Source: Marimonas arenosa (GTDB lineage Bacteria; Pseudomonadota; Alphaproteobacteria; Rhodobacterales; Rhodobacteraceae). Taken from it: a stretch of DNA of 64,000 bases. The notes under the pieces were generated by a model, which saw only the letters and a list, made by a program, of their open reading frames with translations, was not told where the DNA came from and searched no databases. A program made the position numbers and the translations under genes. Positions 37,764-46,455 of the stretch are shown here, in pieces. Position 1 is the first letter of the stretch. Every line of letters starts with the position of its first letter. The stretch lies in the NCBI RefSeq assembly GCF_030848945.1, contig NZ_JANHAX010000005.1, positions 305,650-369,649 on the forward strand. The letters run 5' to 3'.

Positions 37764-38174
37764 CTACTCTGCCGGCGCCTGCAGGCTTTCGAGATAGGCA
37801 ACCAGGTCGGCAATCGCCCGACTGGTCATCAGCGGCTGGCCCGACGCCGTCTTCATCGCCGTGTCATCGCCCTCGAAGAAATCGCCGTAGACGGGCATCG
37901 GCGATCCGTGGCTGATCAACGGGTCGCGCCCGTCGATCCGCCGGACCACCCGCAGCAGCGGAAACTCGCCGTCATTGGCCGCGACCAACGTCGTCAGATC
38001 GACCGGCTGGATCAGCAACACCCCGGCCATCGGACCCGCTCCCTCGGCATCAATCCCGTGACAGGTGGCACAATGCCGCTCGTAAAGCACGGCGCCCTCT
38101 TCGATATCCTGTGCTAGCACAGGGCTCGCCGCCATCGCCGCCAGCCCGGCAGCAAAAACCAGTTTTCTCATCAT
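37764..38174 (-). CDS. Periplasmic c-type cytochrome (second paralogue)
   Basis: The 136-residue protein has a cleavable signal (MRKLVFAAGLAAMAASPVLAQ) and the haem site CATCH at about residue 36. DLTTLVAANDGEFP is followed by MPVYGDFFEG (the Met is the probable sixth ligand) and the ending YLESLQAP. Unlike its neighbours it has no lipobox, so it is soluble in the periplasm. Tandem ATG ATG at 38172-38174; I use the upstream one, with GAAAGGGCGAG before it. Confidence 0.85.
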   Translation of the reverse strand: MMRKLVFAAGLAAMAASPVLAQDIEEGAVLYERHCATCHGIDAEGAGPMAGVLLIQPVDLTTLVAANDGEFPLLRVVRRIDGRDPLISHGSPMPVYGDFFEGDDTAMKTASGQPLMTSRAIADLVAYLESLQAPAE

Positions 38175-38254
38175 CTCGCCCTTTCGCTCAAAAGCGCCCC
38201 TCAAATTTACTATAACCGATTCCCGCGCGATGGCACTTGATCCCTGTCACGCCC

Positions 38255-38668
38255 TCAGCGCTGCAGTGTTTCGACATAGCTCACCAACTCCAGCAGCGCG
38301 ACCGGCGTCATGATCTCTTCGCCCTCGGACGACACCCAGATCTGTTTCGGCCCCTCCAGCAGCGGGCCGAACTCCGGCATCACCGAAAAATCGTGCTTGC
38401 CGGGATAACCATGAACCGTGGCCATAACATGCTCGACCGGGAATACCCCGTCATTGGCAGCACGGAGCACGGTCAGGTCAGCCGGCGGGACTGGCAGCCG
38501 CGCCGCCCACGGGCCATTCCCAACTCCACCACGGCCATGGCAGCCGGCGCAATACTGGCGAAATGTCTCCTCACCCTGCGGCGGCGACAATTCGGTACAG
38601 GCCACCAGAACCGCCAGCCCGGCGAGTGCTGTCGCATACGATACCACGGCCCGGTTTGCTCTGCCCAT
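38255..38668 (-). CDS. c-type cytochrome lipoprotein (third paralogue)
   Basis: The 137-residue protein has lipobox LVAC, haem motif CAGCH, DLTVLRAANDGVFP, MPEFGPLLEG, and the end YVETLQR. It is closest in plan to the 37332-37754 gene. I chose ATG 38668 because the signal peptide starts cleanly there (AGGAAGG upstream), although an in-frame ATG at 38713 exists. The oxidase or dehydrogenase it serves is not in the window. Confidence 0.82.
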   Translation of the reverse strand: MGRANRAVVSYATALAGLAVLVACTELSPPQGEETFRQYCAGCHGRGGVGNGPWAARLPVPPADLTVLRAANDGVFPVEHVMATVHGYPGKHDFSVMPEFGPLLEGPKQIWVSSEGEEIMTPVALLELVSYVETLQR

Positions 38669-38803
38669 CGCCTGTGCGCCTTCCTTCGTGTTTCGCGCCT
38701 TGTGCGGCAACATGACCCGAATGCCATGGGAAATCAATGATCTGGATCGCCGTCGCGGCCCGTGCCAAACTGATCGGAGACGCGCAAAGACAAAGGCCTG
38801 CCC

Positions 38804-39211
38804 ATGCTTACCCCCGCCGACGCCCAACGCTTCCTAGACGAAAACTTCGCAGACTGGGTCCGCGCCCTCGACCTCACCATCGCCGCGATCGACCCCGACG
38901 GCGCCACCCTGCGCATGCCGATCACGCCGGCGCTCGCCCGGGTGGGCGGTATTCTCTCGGGCCAGGCGCTGGCGGCGATGGCCGACACCTCGATGGTGTT
39001 CGCCTGTGCCGGCCACATGGGCGCGTTCAAACCGGTGGCAACAACCAATCTCGACACGGTCTTCCTGCGCCCCGGCACTGGCGATGCGGTACGCTGCGAG
39101 GCCGAGATCGTTCGCGCCGGCAAGGCGCTGATCTTCGCCCGCGCCACCCTGATCACCGAGCCGTCCGAGAAACCCGTGGCCACCGCCACGGCCACCTTCT
39201 TCCTTCCCTGA
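38804..39211 (+). CDS. PaaI-type hotdog thioesterase
   Basis: The 135-residue hotdog protein has ARVGGILSGQALAAMADTSM, the PaaI/YigI-like active-site helix (G-G-x-x-S-G..L..LAD-type), with the Asp as candidate catalytic residue, and C-terminal VATATATFFLP. It hydrolyses an acyl-CoA; the substrate is unknown. It is divergent from the cytochrome trio and not obviously in an operon. Confidence 0.78.
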   Translation: MLTPADAQRFLDENFADWVRALDLTIAAIDPDGATLRMPITPALARVGGILSGQALAAMADTSMVFACAGHMGAFKPVATTNLDTVFLRPGTGDAVRCEAEIVRAGKALIFARATLITEPSEKPVATATATFFLP

Positions 39212-39376
39212 CACTGCGTCCTGCCTTCGCGCGTTCGGATCACTTTTTTCCTGCGCGCAAATGCACATGAAGACGTGCAGCGCCACACCGCCGATCACGC
39301 CGTCGTGACATCCCGGTGCACCGCACTGGCGTTAGGATGTCGCCAAGTCAGATATTTGTGAAAAAGGGAGACTCCG

Positions 39377-40312
39377 ATGACCAAACCGGCCTTTTCGATT
39401 ACCCGGCGCTCGGCACTAATGGGGGCTGCTGCCCTGCCGCTTGCCGCCGCCACATCTTCAACTGCTTTCGCCGCGGCCGAGATGCTGGGTATGGCAACCA
39501 CCCGCTTCAACCGCTTCAAGCTGGGCAGCTTCGAAGTCACCGCCCTGCTCGCCGGAACCCGCACCGTGCCCGAACCGCAGTCGATCTTCGGTATGAATGT
39601 CAGCCCCGAGGAATTCGCCGCCGCTTCGGCCACGGCCAATATTCCCACCGACAAGGCGCAGTTCTTCTTCACTCCCACCGTAGTCAACACCGGCTCCGAG
39701 CTCATTCTGTTCGACACCGGCCTCAATCCCGGCGCGATTTCCGGCGCGCTTCAGGCGGCCGGCTATCAGACCGACCAGATCGACAAGGTGGTGTTGACCC
39801 ACATGCATGGCGACCATATCGGCGGCATGGCCGAGAACGGCGCCGCGACCTTCGCCAACGCTGCCTATTTTACCGGCGCGGCCGAGTTCGATGCCTGGGA
39901 CATGTCCGGCAACGAAGGCTTCGAAGCCAAGGTCCGTCCTTTCGCCGAGAGCATGACCATGCTCGACGATGGCGGTTCCGTGGCGTCGGGCGTCACCGCC
40001 ATGGCCGCCTTCGGCCACACCCCGGGCCACATGACCTACATGATCGAATCCGACGGTCAGCAACTGCTGATTGCCGCCGATTTCGCCAACCACTATGTCT
40101 GGTCACTGGCCTACCCCGACTGGGAGGTCAAGTTCGACCGCGACAAGGCGATGGCTGCCCAGACCCGGCGCCGTATCCTCGGCATGATCGCTGCCGACAA
40201 GATCCCTTTCATCGGTTATCACATGCCCTGGCCGGCCATGGGCTATGTCGAGTCCCACGGCGATGGCTTCCACTACGTCCCGTCGAGCTATCAGATGATG
40301 CTCAACGGCTGA
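39377..40312 (+). CDS. Tat-exported metallo-beta-lactamase fold hydrolase
   Basis: The 311-residue protein has a twin-arginine signal (SITRRSALMGAAALPLA, cleaved near residue 34) and the MBL metal motif THMHGDHIGG, then GHTPGHM and IAADFAN as the second His and bridging Asp. It is a periplasmic dinuclear-metal hydrolase of the glyoxalase II/quorum-quenching-like superfamily; the substrate is unknown. ATG 39377 follows AAAGGGAG. A GC hairpin lies just after the stop. Confidence 0.85.
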   Translation: MTKPAFSITRRSALMGAAALPLAAATSSTAFAAAEMLGMATTRFNRFKLGSFEVTALLAGTRTVPEPQSIFGMNVSPEEFAAASATANIPTDKAQFFFTPTVVNTGSELILFDTGLNPGAISGALQAAGYQTDQIDKVVLTHMHGDHIGGMAENGAATFANAAYFTGAAEFDAWDMSGNEGFEAKVRPFAESMTMLDDGGSVASGVTAMAAFGHTPGHMTYMIESDGQQLLIAADFANHYVWSLAYPDWEVKFDRDKAMAAQTRRRILGMIAADKIPFIGYHMPWPAMGYVESHGDGFHYVPSSYQMMLNG

Positions 40313-40342
40313 CCGCCTCCTGCAGTCTCAAGAAGACCCCAA

Positions 40343-40366
40343 AGGGGCGCCCGTCGCGGCGCCCCT
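40343..40366. terminator. Hairpin between convergent genes
   Basis: A perfect 9-bp stem AGGGGCGCC/GGCGCCCCT with a 6-base loop lies in the 55-bp gap between the metallo-beta-lactamase gene and the convergent hypothetical gene. The T-run is poor on both sides, so it is a moderate bidirectional terminator at best. Confidence 0.5.
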
Positions 40367-40367
40367 G

Positions 40368-40913
40368 TCATTTCAGCGGTGGCAGGTCCACCTGCCAGCG
40401 GATCACCACCGGCTGCGGCTCCGCGCCCTCGGCCGGCGCGGGCGTACCCTTGGAGTAACCCGTGAGCCGCAGGAACGTCCCCTCGACCACCGCCTCCAGC
40501 CGGTCGTTGTCATAACTGATCTCGGCAATCGCCCCCTTGCCGCCATCGGCGCCCATCGCCATCGGGGCATCGAAGCCTTGCTGGTCGAACAGCTCAGCCG
40601 ATAACAGCTTGAAACTGCCGCTCTGGCGTTGCAGCGTCACCTGTACCATGGGACGGCCCGGGGCGCCGTCCGCCCCCACCACGCGCCCCACCGAGTTGAT
40701 GGTCAGAAACGACCCCATGATCATTTTCTGCTCGGCATAGGCGCTGCCCTTTTCCTTGTCGTAGGGAATGACCAGTTCCAGTATGTCACCGCCCATCTCC
40801 ACGGTCATCTCGCCCATCGCCTCATAGCGCGGCGCCAGTTCGGCCGCGGCCAGCGCGCCGGCGGACAGAACCGCGGCGGCCAAGGCGCTGACCTCCAACT
40901 TGCTCAGAAACAT
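40368..40913 (-). CDS. Secreted protein of unknown function
   Basis: The 181-residue protein has an N-terminal signal-like segment (SALAAAVLSAGALAAAE, cleavage near residue 26). The rest alternates short strands with no cysteines or known motif. GGAG lies 8 bases before ATG 40913. It is convergent with the metallo-beta-lactamase gene. It could be a periplasmic beta-sandwich protein, but I do not recognise a family. Confidence 0.65.
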   Translation of the reverse strand: MFLSKLEVSALAAAVLSAGALAAAELAPRYEAMGEMTVEMGGDILELVIPYDKEKGSAYAEQKMIMGSFLTINSVGRVVGADGAPGRPMVQVTLQRQSGSFKLLSAELFDQQGFDAPMAMGADGGKGAIAEISYDNDRLEAVVEGTFLRLTGYSKGTPAPAEGAEPQPVVIRWQVDLPPLK

Positions 40914-41055
40914 CACCGAAACTCCCTTTGTCCTTTGATTCGCCCACAGCCTATCAAATCTCGCCCGCCGGCCTCACCCCCTGCCGGTGTCGATCGCAAG
41001 GCGACAGCCGGATCACGTCTTTTCTTCCGCACGGCCTTGCCCCATATCGCAGATC

Positions 41056-41451
41056 ATGACCAACTCCGTCCCCACGCTCGACCAGATCGAACAGATCGCG
41101 CTCGACACCGTCGCGGCCTTCCCGGCCCCGTTTCACGGTCCGGCGGCGCTGGTCGCCATTCGAGTCGCCGAGTGGCCCGACGAAAACATGCTCGACGATC
41201 TCGAAATCGATGATCCCTTCGACCTCACCGGTCTTTATGACGGCATCCCGCTGACCGAAAAGTCAGTCTACGATCAACCGATCGGTCCCGACACGGTGTG
41301 GCTCTTCCGCGAACCCATCCTTGACGAGTGGCGCGCCCGCCGCGATGTCACCTGGCAGGAACTCGTGGCGCATGTCACCGTGCATGAATTCGCCCACCAT
41401 TTCGGCTGGTCCGACGACGATATCGCCACCATCGACCGCTGGTGGGAGTGA
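41056..41451 (+). CDS. Small zincin-like metallopeptidase family protein
   Basis: The 131-residue protein contains the zinc protease motif VHEFAHHFG (HExxH plus the downstream His of the short family) near its C-terminus. It is preceded by an acidic N-terminal half with IDDPFDLTGLYDGIPL, the pattern of the bacterial DUF1025/metallopeptidase family, which is usually about 120-140 residues. Cytoplasmic; the substrate is unknown. Start ATG 41056. Confidence 0.82.
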   Translation: MTNSVPTLDQIEQIALDTVAAFPAPFHGPAALVAIRVAEWPDENMLDDLEIDDPFDLTGLYDGIPLTEKSVYDQPIGPDTVWLFREPILDEWRARRDVTWQELVAHVTVHEFAHHFGWSDDDIATIDRWWE

Positions 41452-41620
41452 GCCCCGACCCGGACGCAGACCGGCAATTCGCCGCGACCCGCCGTCTGCG
41501 GTTCATGCCCGGGGCGGAAACGCCATCCGACCGCACATGTTTGACCCCGGCAGGCCGCATCGGACCGGTGTCCCGACCCGTCCGTGACACAACGGGCCGC
41601 CCGGCATTTCACCTTCCCTG

Positions 41621-41656
41621 AAAAACTCCGGGGGTTTGGGGGCAGCGCCCCCAAGG
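41621..41656 (-). repeat. Rhodobacteraceae-type GC hairpin repeat, likely nadE terminator
   Basis: On the minus strand, TTGGGGGC-N3-GCCCCCAA (41654-41636) is followed by ACCCCCGGAGTTTTT. The same module (GGGGGCAGCGCCCCC plus an ACTCCGGGGGT flank) occurs again at 58278-58330. It lies just past the nadE stop and is oriented as a terminator for it. Confidence 0.65.
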
Positions 41657-41706
41657 CCTGCGTGGCCCGAACGCAAACCATCCTGCGTGCGCAGCACACC
41701 GACGGA

Positions 41707-43374
41707 TTAGCCCGCCGACGGGTCGCGCCAGCGGTTGACGATCGGATAGCGGCGATCGAGCCAGAAACTGCGCGGGGTCAGCCGCGCCCCCGGGGCCGAC
41801 TGAAAACGCTTGTATTCACTGATGTACAGCAGGTGCTCCACGCGCTTGACGGTGTCTCGGTCAAACCCCGCCGCGACGCATTCGGCCACGCTGGCGTCGC
41901 CGTCGACCAGCATCTCGAGAATCGCATCCAGCACCTCGTAGGGCGGCAGCGAATCCTCGTCCCTCTGGTCTTCGCGCAACTCGGCCGAGGGCGGCTTGTC
42001 GATCACCCGTACCGGGATCACCTCGCCCGCCGGCCCTTTCATCCATTCGGGTCGGTGGTTGGTATTGCGCCAACGGCAGGTCTCGAACACCCGCGTCTTG
42101 TAGAGATCCTTGATCGGGTTATAGCCGCCCGCCATGTCGCCATAGATCGTGGCATAGCCAACCGCCACCTCGCTCTTGTTGCCGGTGGTCAGCAGCATCT
42201 CTCCGAACTTGTTCGACATCGCCATCAGCAAGAGCCCGCGCAGCCGCGACTGGATGTTCTCCTCGGTGATATCCGCCGCGCGCCCTTCAAAGAGCGGCGC
42301 CAGCGACTCGGTGATCGCCGCGCGGCCCTTGGCAATCGGCACATAGTCATATCGACAGCCCAACGCCTTCACCACGGCTTCGGCATCTTCCAGCGATGCC
42401 TCGGAAGTGTATTCCGACGGCAGCATCACGCAGCGCACGTTTTCCGGTCCCAGTGCATCGCAGGCGATCGTCGCCACGATCGCCGAGTCGACCCCGCCCG
42501 ACAAGCCCAGCAAGACCTTGCTGAACCCGGTCTTTCCGCAATAGTCGCGCAAGGCTTCAACCATGCAGCGGTAATCCTGCTCGCATGCGTCGGGCAAATG
42601 CGCCTTGTCGCCCGGCACCGCGCGCCAGCCCTCCGGCCCGCGCTCGAAATCCACATGTGCGATCACCGCGTCGAAGACTGGCAGTTGCAGCGCCAGTTCG
42701 CCATGCGGGTTGAGCACGAAGGATCCGCCGTCGAACACCTGGTCGTCCTGGCCGCCCACCATGTTGAGGTAAACCAGCGGTAGCCCGGTCTCGACCACGC
42801 GGGCGACCATCATGTTCTGCCGCACCTCGATCTTGTTGCGGAAATAGGGCGAGCCGTTGGGGACCAACAGGAACTCGGCCCCGGTTTCGGCCAGCGTCTC
42901 GGCCACATCCTCGTGCCAGGCATCCTCGCAAATCGGGCTGCCGATGCGCACATTGCCCACCGCATAGGGCCCGCCCAGCGGCCCGCTGTCGAAGAGGCGA
43001 ACCTCGTCGAACACCGTCTCGTTCGGGAGGTGATGCTTCAGCACGGTCGAGACGATCCGCCCGCCCTTGCAAATGTAGTAGCCGTTGTAGAGATGTCCGT
43101 TCTCCACCGCCGGCCCGCCGATCGCCAACGCCGGCCCTTCGGCACAGTCCCGGGCCAGCGCCTCCACCGCCGCGATCGCGGTTTCGTGGAACACCTGCTT
43201 CATCACCAGGTCCTGGGTGTTGTAACCGGTGATGAACATCTCCGGCAACGCCACCAGGTCGGCCCCCGCCGCGCAACCCGCCTCCCAGGCGGCCCGAGCC
43301 TTTGCTGCATTGCTGTCGATATCGCCCACAGTTGGGTTGAGCTGTGCCAATGTCAGCCGGAACTTGTCAGTCAT
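41707..43374 (-). CDS. nadE: NAD+ synthase (glutamine-hydrolysing)
   Basis: The 555-residue two-domain enzyme has an N-terminal nitrilase-fold glutaminase (LPEMFITGYNTQDL with the catalytic Glu; SPICEDAWHED with the catalytic Cys) and a C-terminal ammonia-ligating domain with the PP-loop LGLSGGVDSAIVA. It makes NAD+ from deamido-NAD using glutamine. ATG 43374 begins the nitrilase fold (TLAQLNPTVGD); an in-frame start at 43425 would add 17 residues without family support. Confidence 0.94.
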   Translation of the reverse strand: MTDKFRLTLAQLNPTVGDIDSNAAKARAAWEAGCAAGADLVALPEMFITGYNTQDLVMKQVFHETAIAAVEALARDCAEGPALAIGGPAVENGHLYNGYYICKGGRIVSTVLKHHLPNETVFDEVRLFDSGPLGGPYAVGNVRIGSPICEDAWHEDVAETLAETGAEFLLVPNGSPYFRNKIEVRQNMMVARVVETGLPLVYLNMVGGQDDQVFDGGSFVLNPHGELALQLPVFDAVIAHVDFERGPEGWRAVPGDKAHLPDACEQDYRCMVEALRDYCGKTGFSKVLLGLSGGVDSAIVATIACDALGPENVRCVMLPSEYTSEASLEDAEAVVKALGCRYDYVPIAKGRAAITESLAPLFEGRAADITEENIQSRLRGLLLMAMSNKFGEMLLTTGNKSEVAVGYATIYGDMAGGYNPIKDLYKTRVFETCRWRNTNHRPEWMKGPAGEVIPVRVIDKPPSAELREDQRDEDSLPPYEVLDAILEMLVDGDASVAECVAAGFDRDTVKRVEHLLYISEYKRFQSAPGARLTPRSFWLDRRYPIVNRWRDPSAG

Positions 43375-43529
43375 CGCGTCTTCCCTCGTGACCACGGCGC
43401 CAAGATTTACCAGATCAAGGGGCAAGGGGAAGCCGATTTGGGGAAAACCCGTTGCCTGCCCGCCGCGGCTGGCCTAGATTTCCGGCATACCCGCGGTCTG
43501 CGCGGGAAAACAGGGGGCTTTCACAGTTC

Positions 43530-44930
43530 ATGGTTAAACCGCTTAAATCCTTGCTGGCCGGAACGGCCGTCACACTGGTTCTCGCCCTGCCCGCGCAGGC
43601 CCAGGACAGCGAGGTACTTACCAAGCAGTACGACGACGGCGGCGTCTATGAAGGCACCTTCAAGAACGGCCTGCAGCATGGCCAGGGTACCTACCGACTG
43701 CCCAACGGCTACGAATATTCCGGTGAGTGGGTCGAGGGCGAAATCAAGGGCAAGGGCGTGGCGCGCTTCCCGAACGGCTCGGTCTACGAGGGCGAGTTCG
43801 CCAAAGGCAAACCCGACGGCCTGGGCAAGATCGTCTTTGCCGATGGCGGCACCTATGAGGGCAGCTGGGTCGACGGCAAGATCATGGGCGACGGCGTGGC
43901 GGCCTATGCCAATGGCGTGACTTACGAAGGTGGTTTCCGCAACGCTATGCACCACGGGCGGGGCACGATGCGCTCGCCGGGTGGCTATGTCTACGAAGGC
44001 GACTGGGTCAACGGCGTCAAGGACGGCACCGGCACCATCACCTATCCCGACGGCGCCATCTACGAAGGTCGTATCGTCAAAGGCGCGCGCGAAGGCGATG
44101 GCAAGCTCACCATGCCCGATGGGCTGATCTACGAAGGCACCTGGAAGGATGGCCAGATCAACGGCACCGGCAAGCTGACCCAACCCAACGGCGACATCTA
44201 CGAGGGCGATCTCGTCGCCGGCCGGCGCGAGGGCAGCGGTCGCGTGACCTACGCCAACGGAGATATCTACGAAGGTGCGTTCAAGGACGACAAGCGCGAA
44301 GGTCAGGGAATCTTCACCGGCGCCGACGGCTACCGCTATGTCGGCAGCTGGGTCGCCGGCCGGATCGAAGGCCAAGGCGAGGTGACCTATCCAGACGGCT
44401 CGGTCTATTTGGGCCAGTTCCGCGCCGATCTCGCCGATGGCGAAGGCAAGATCACCTACCCCGACGGGTCGACCTATGAAGGCCAGTGGAAAGCGGGCGT
44501 GATCGACGGCCAAGGCAAGGCCACCTATGCCAACGGCACTGTCTACGAAGGCGGTTTCCAGGATGCCAAATACCAGGGCGCCGGAGTGATGACGTCGACC
44601 GATGGCTACCGCTACGAAGGCGACTGGCTCGACAACAAGCGCCACGGTCAGGGCACCGCCACCTATCCCGACGGCACGGTCTACAAGGGCGGCTTTGCCA
44701 ACGGCCTGCGCCACGGCCAGGGCGAAATGGTCATGCCCGACGGTTTCCGCTATTCCGGAGACTGGCAGGAAGGTGCGATTTCCGGGAAGGGCGTGGCGAC
44801 TTATGCCAATGGCGATGTCTACGACGGCCAGTTCCTCAACGGCAAACGCCAGGGCCCCGGCAAGATGATCTATGCCGACGGCGGTGAGGAAACCGGCACT
44901 TGGGAAAACGGCGCCCTGACCGGCGACTGA
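43530..44930 (+). CDS. Exported protein made of about 18 MORN repeats
   Basis: The 466-residue protein has a signal peptide (LAGTAVTLVLALPAQAQ) and then an unbroken array of 23-residue MORN repeats of the form Y-x-G-x-[FW]-x-x-G-x-x-x-G-x-G-x-x-x-Y-x-x-G. I count 18 full repeats plus one degenerate, ending in a Glu/Thr-rich tail. MORN repeats build an elongated beta solenoid that usually binds lipids or other proteins; in bacteria the role is poorly known. The gene stands alone, divergent from nadE. Confidence 0.85.
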   Translation: MVKPLKSLLAGTAVTLVLALPAQAQDSEVLTKQYDDGGVYEGTFKNGLQHGQGTYRLPNGYEYSGEWVEGEIKGKGVARFPNGSVYEGEFAKGKPDGLGKIVFADGGTYEGSWVDGKIMGDGVAAYANGVTYEGGFRNAMHHGRGTMRSPGGYVYEGDWVNGVKDGTGTITYPDGAIYEGRIVKGAREGDGKLTMPDGLIYEGTWKDGQINGTGKLTQPNGDIYEGDLVAGRREGSGRVTYANGDIYEGAFKDDKREGQGIFTGADGYRYVGSWVAGRIEGQGEVTYPDGSVYLGQFRADLADGEGKITYPDGSTYEGQWKAGVIDGQGKATYANGTVYEGGFQDAKYQGAGVMTSTDGYRYEGDWLDNKRHGQGTATYPDGTVYKGGFANGLRHGQGEMVMPDGFRYSGDWQEGAISGKGVATYANGDVYDGQFLNGKRQGPGKMIYADGGEETGTWENGALTGD

Positions 44931-45189
44931 TCCGGCCCGATCGCACCTCGCGGCGGCAGTTTGCACGGCGTCCCCCCTGCGACATCACGGTCATTCTTGG
45001 GGATGGGGCATCCGCCTTGAACATGGGACATCGGCCCGGCGATCCGGTTCAAGCCGCCCCCGTCTGCACGGCGCCGTTCCGAACGCTTTGAAACCGACGT
45101 CCTGCCCAACCGCACAGTCTCACCGCGTTTGCATCCCGCGCCGCCCCCTGTATCGTCGCCATCACGGAAGACGAAAAAAGGACCCTCCG

Positions 45190-46416
45190 ATGCCCTTCGC
45201 CTATGATGCCCTCTTGTCCACCGCCGCCAGTGCCCAGCAGGCGGCACCCTTTCAGGGCCTGCCCCCCTATCACTTCGTCGGCGGCAATATCGACGAGCCC
45301 ACCGTCCCCGCCGAAGCGCTGGCCGTGGCGGTATCGAAAGTCCTGCGCGAGCAAGGCCATGCGATGGGTAAATACGGCATGGATTCCGGGCCGCAGGGCT
45401 ACCTCCCCCTGCGCGAGGAAATCGCCCGCATCCTCGCCCGCCGCTGCGGCATGAAGGCCCCGGCTGGTGACATCCTCGTCACCACCGGCTCGTTGCAGGC
45501 GATGGACCTTGTGAACAAGGCGTTTCTGAACCCCGGCGATGTGGTGCTCCTGGAAGAAGCCAACTACATGGGCGCGATCAGCAAGCTGCGCGCGCTCGGC
45601 GTCACCCCGCACCCCGTCGCGCTCGACGCTGACGGCATGCGGATGGACGCGCTCGAAGAGGCGCTGGCGCACTATCGGGGACGAGGCATCACGCCCAAAT
45701 TCATCTACACAATCCCGACCATTCAGAACCCGACCGCCACCGTCATGCCCGCAGCGCGCCGCCACGAGATGCTGACGCTTTCGGCGAAATACGGCGTTCC
45801 GATCTTTGAGGACGACTGCTATGCTGACCTGGTGTTTTCGGGCCAGCGCCCACCCGCAATCCACGCCCTCGATACCGAAGATCGGGTGATCTATTGCGGC
45901 ACGTTTTCGAAAACCATCGCCCCGGCGCTGCGCGTCGGCTACCTCGTCGCCCCCTGGCCGCTCATGGGCCGTATCCTGCCGCTGAAAACCGATGCCGGCT
46001 CGGGCGCGCTGGAACAGATGGTGCTGGCCGAATACCTGCCGGACAATTTCGACGCCCATATCGCCGCGCTGCTGCCGATGCTGCAGGAAAAATCCGACGC
46101 GCTCTGCGCCGCGCTTGACGAACATTTCGGCGCCGCCGCCGACTATGACCGCCCCGCCGGCGGTATCTATCTGTGGGTCACGCTGCCCGACAATGTCGAC
46201 ACCGAACGACTCAACCAGGCCGCCCTGCGACACGGGATCGAGATCAATCCAGGCCACCAATGGACCGTGAACGGCGCCGAGAACCGCCACCGGATGCGGA
46301 TCTGCTTCGGTCACCCGTCCCTTGACACGATCCGTGACGGTATCGCCAAACTAGCGGATATCTGTTTCGACGAATTCGGTGTACCGGTGCGCAGCGGCAA
46401 TCTTGACCGGGGCTGA
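45190..46416 (+). CDS. PLP-dependent aminotransferase (class I/II, LysN/MocR-like core)
   Basis: The 408-residue fold-type I enzyme has the Schiff-base Lys in YCGTFSKTIAPALRVGY, PTIQNPTATVMP (the Asn-Pro region), FEDDCYADLVF, and C-terminal HRMRICFGHPS with the substrate-carboxylate Arg. It is similar to 2-aminoadipate and other broad aminotransferases and lacks an N-terminal GntR domain. The substrate is unknown. ATG 45190 follows a GGACCCTCCG site. A promoter-like TTGCAT-N16-TATCGT lies at 45129-45156. Confidence 0.85.
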   Translation: MPFAYDALLSTAASAQQAAPFQGLPPYHFVGGNIDEPTVPAEALAVAVSKVLREQGHAMGKYGMDSGPQGYLPLREEIARILARRCGMKAPAGDILVTTGSLQAMDLVNKAFLNPGDVVLLEEANYMGAISKLRALGVTPHPVALDADGMRMDALEEALAHYRGRGITPKFIYTIPTIQNPTATVMPAARRHEMLTLSAKYGVPIFEDDCYADLVFSGQRPPAIHALDTEDRVIYCGTFSKTIAPALRVGYLVAPWPLMGRILPLKTDAGSGALEQMVLAEYLPDNFDAHIAALLPMLQEKSDALCAALDEHFGAAADYDRPAGGIYLWVTLPDNVDTERLNQAALRHGIEINPGHQWTVNGAENRHRMRICFGHPSLDTIRDGIAKLADICFDEFGVPVRSGNLDRG

Positions 46417-46455
46417 CCTGGCGCCGCCCAGCACCGCGCCGGGGGAAGGAACCGC

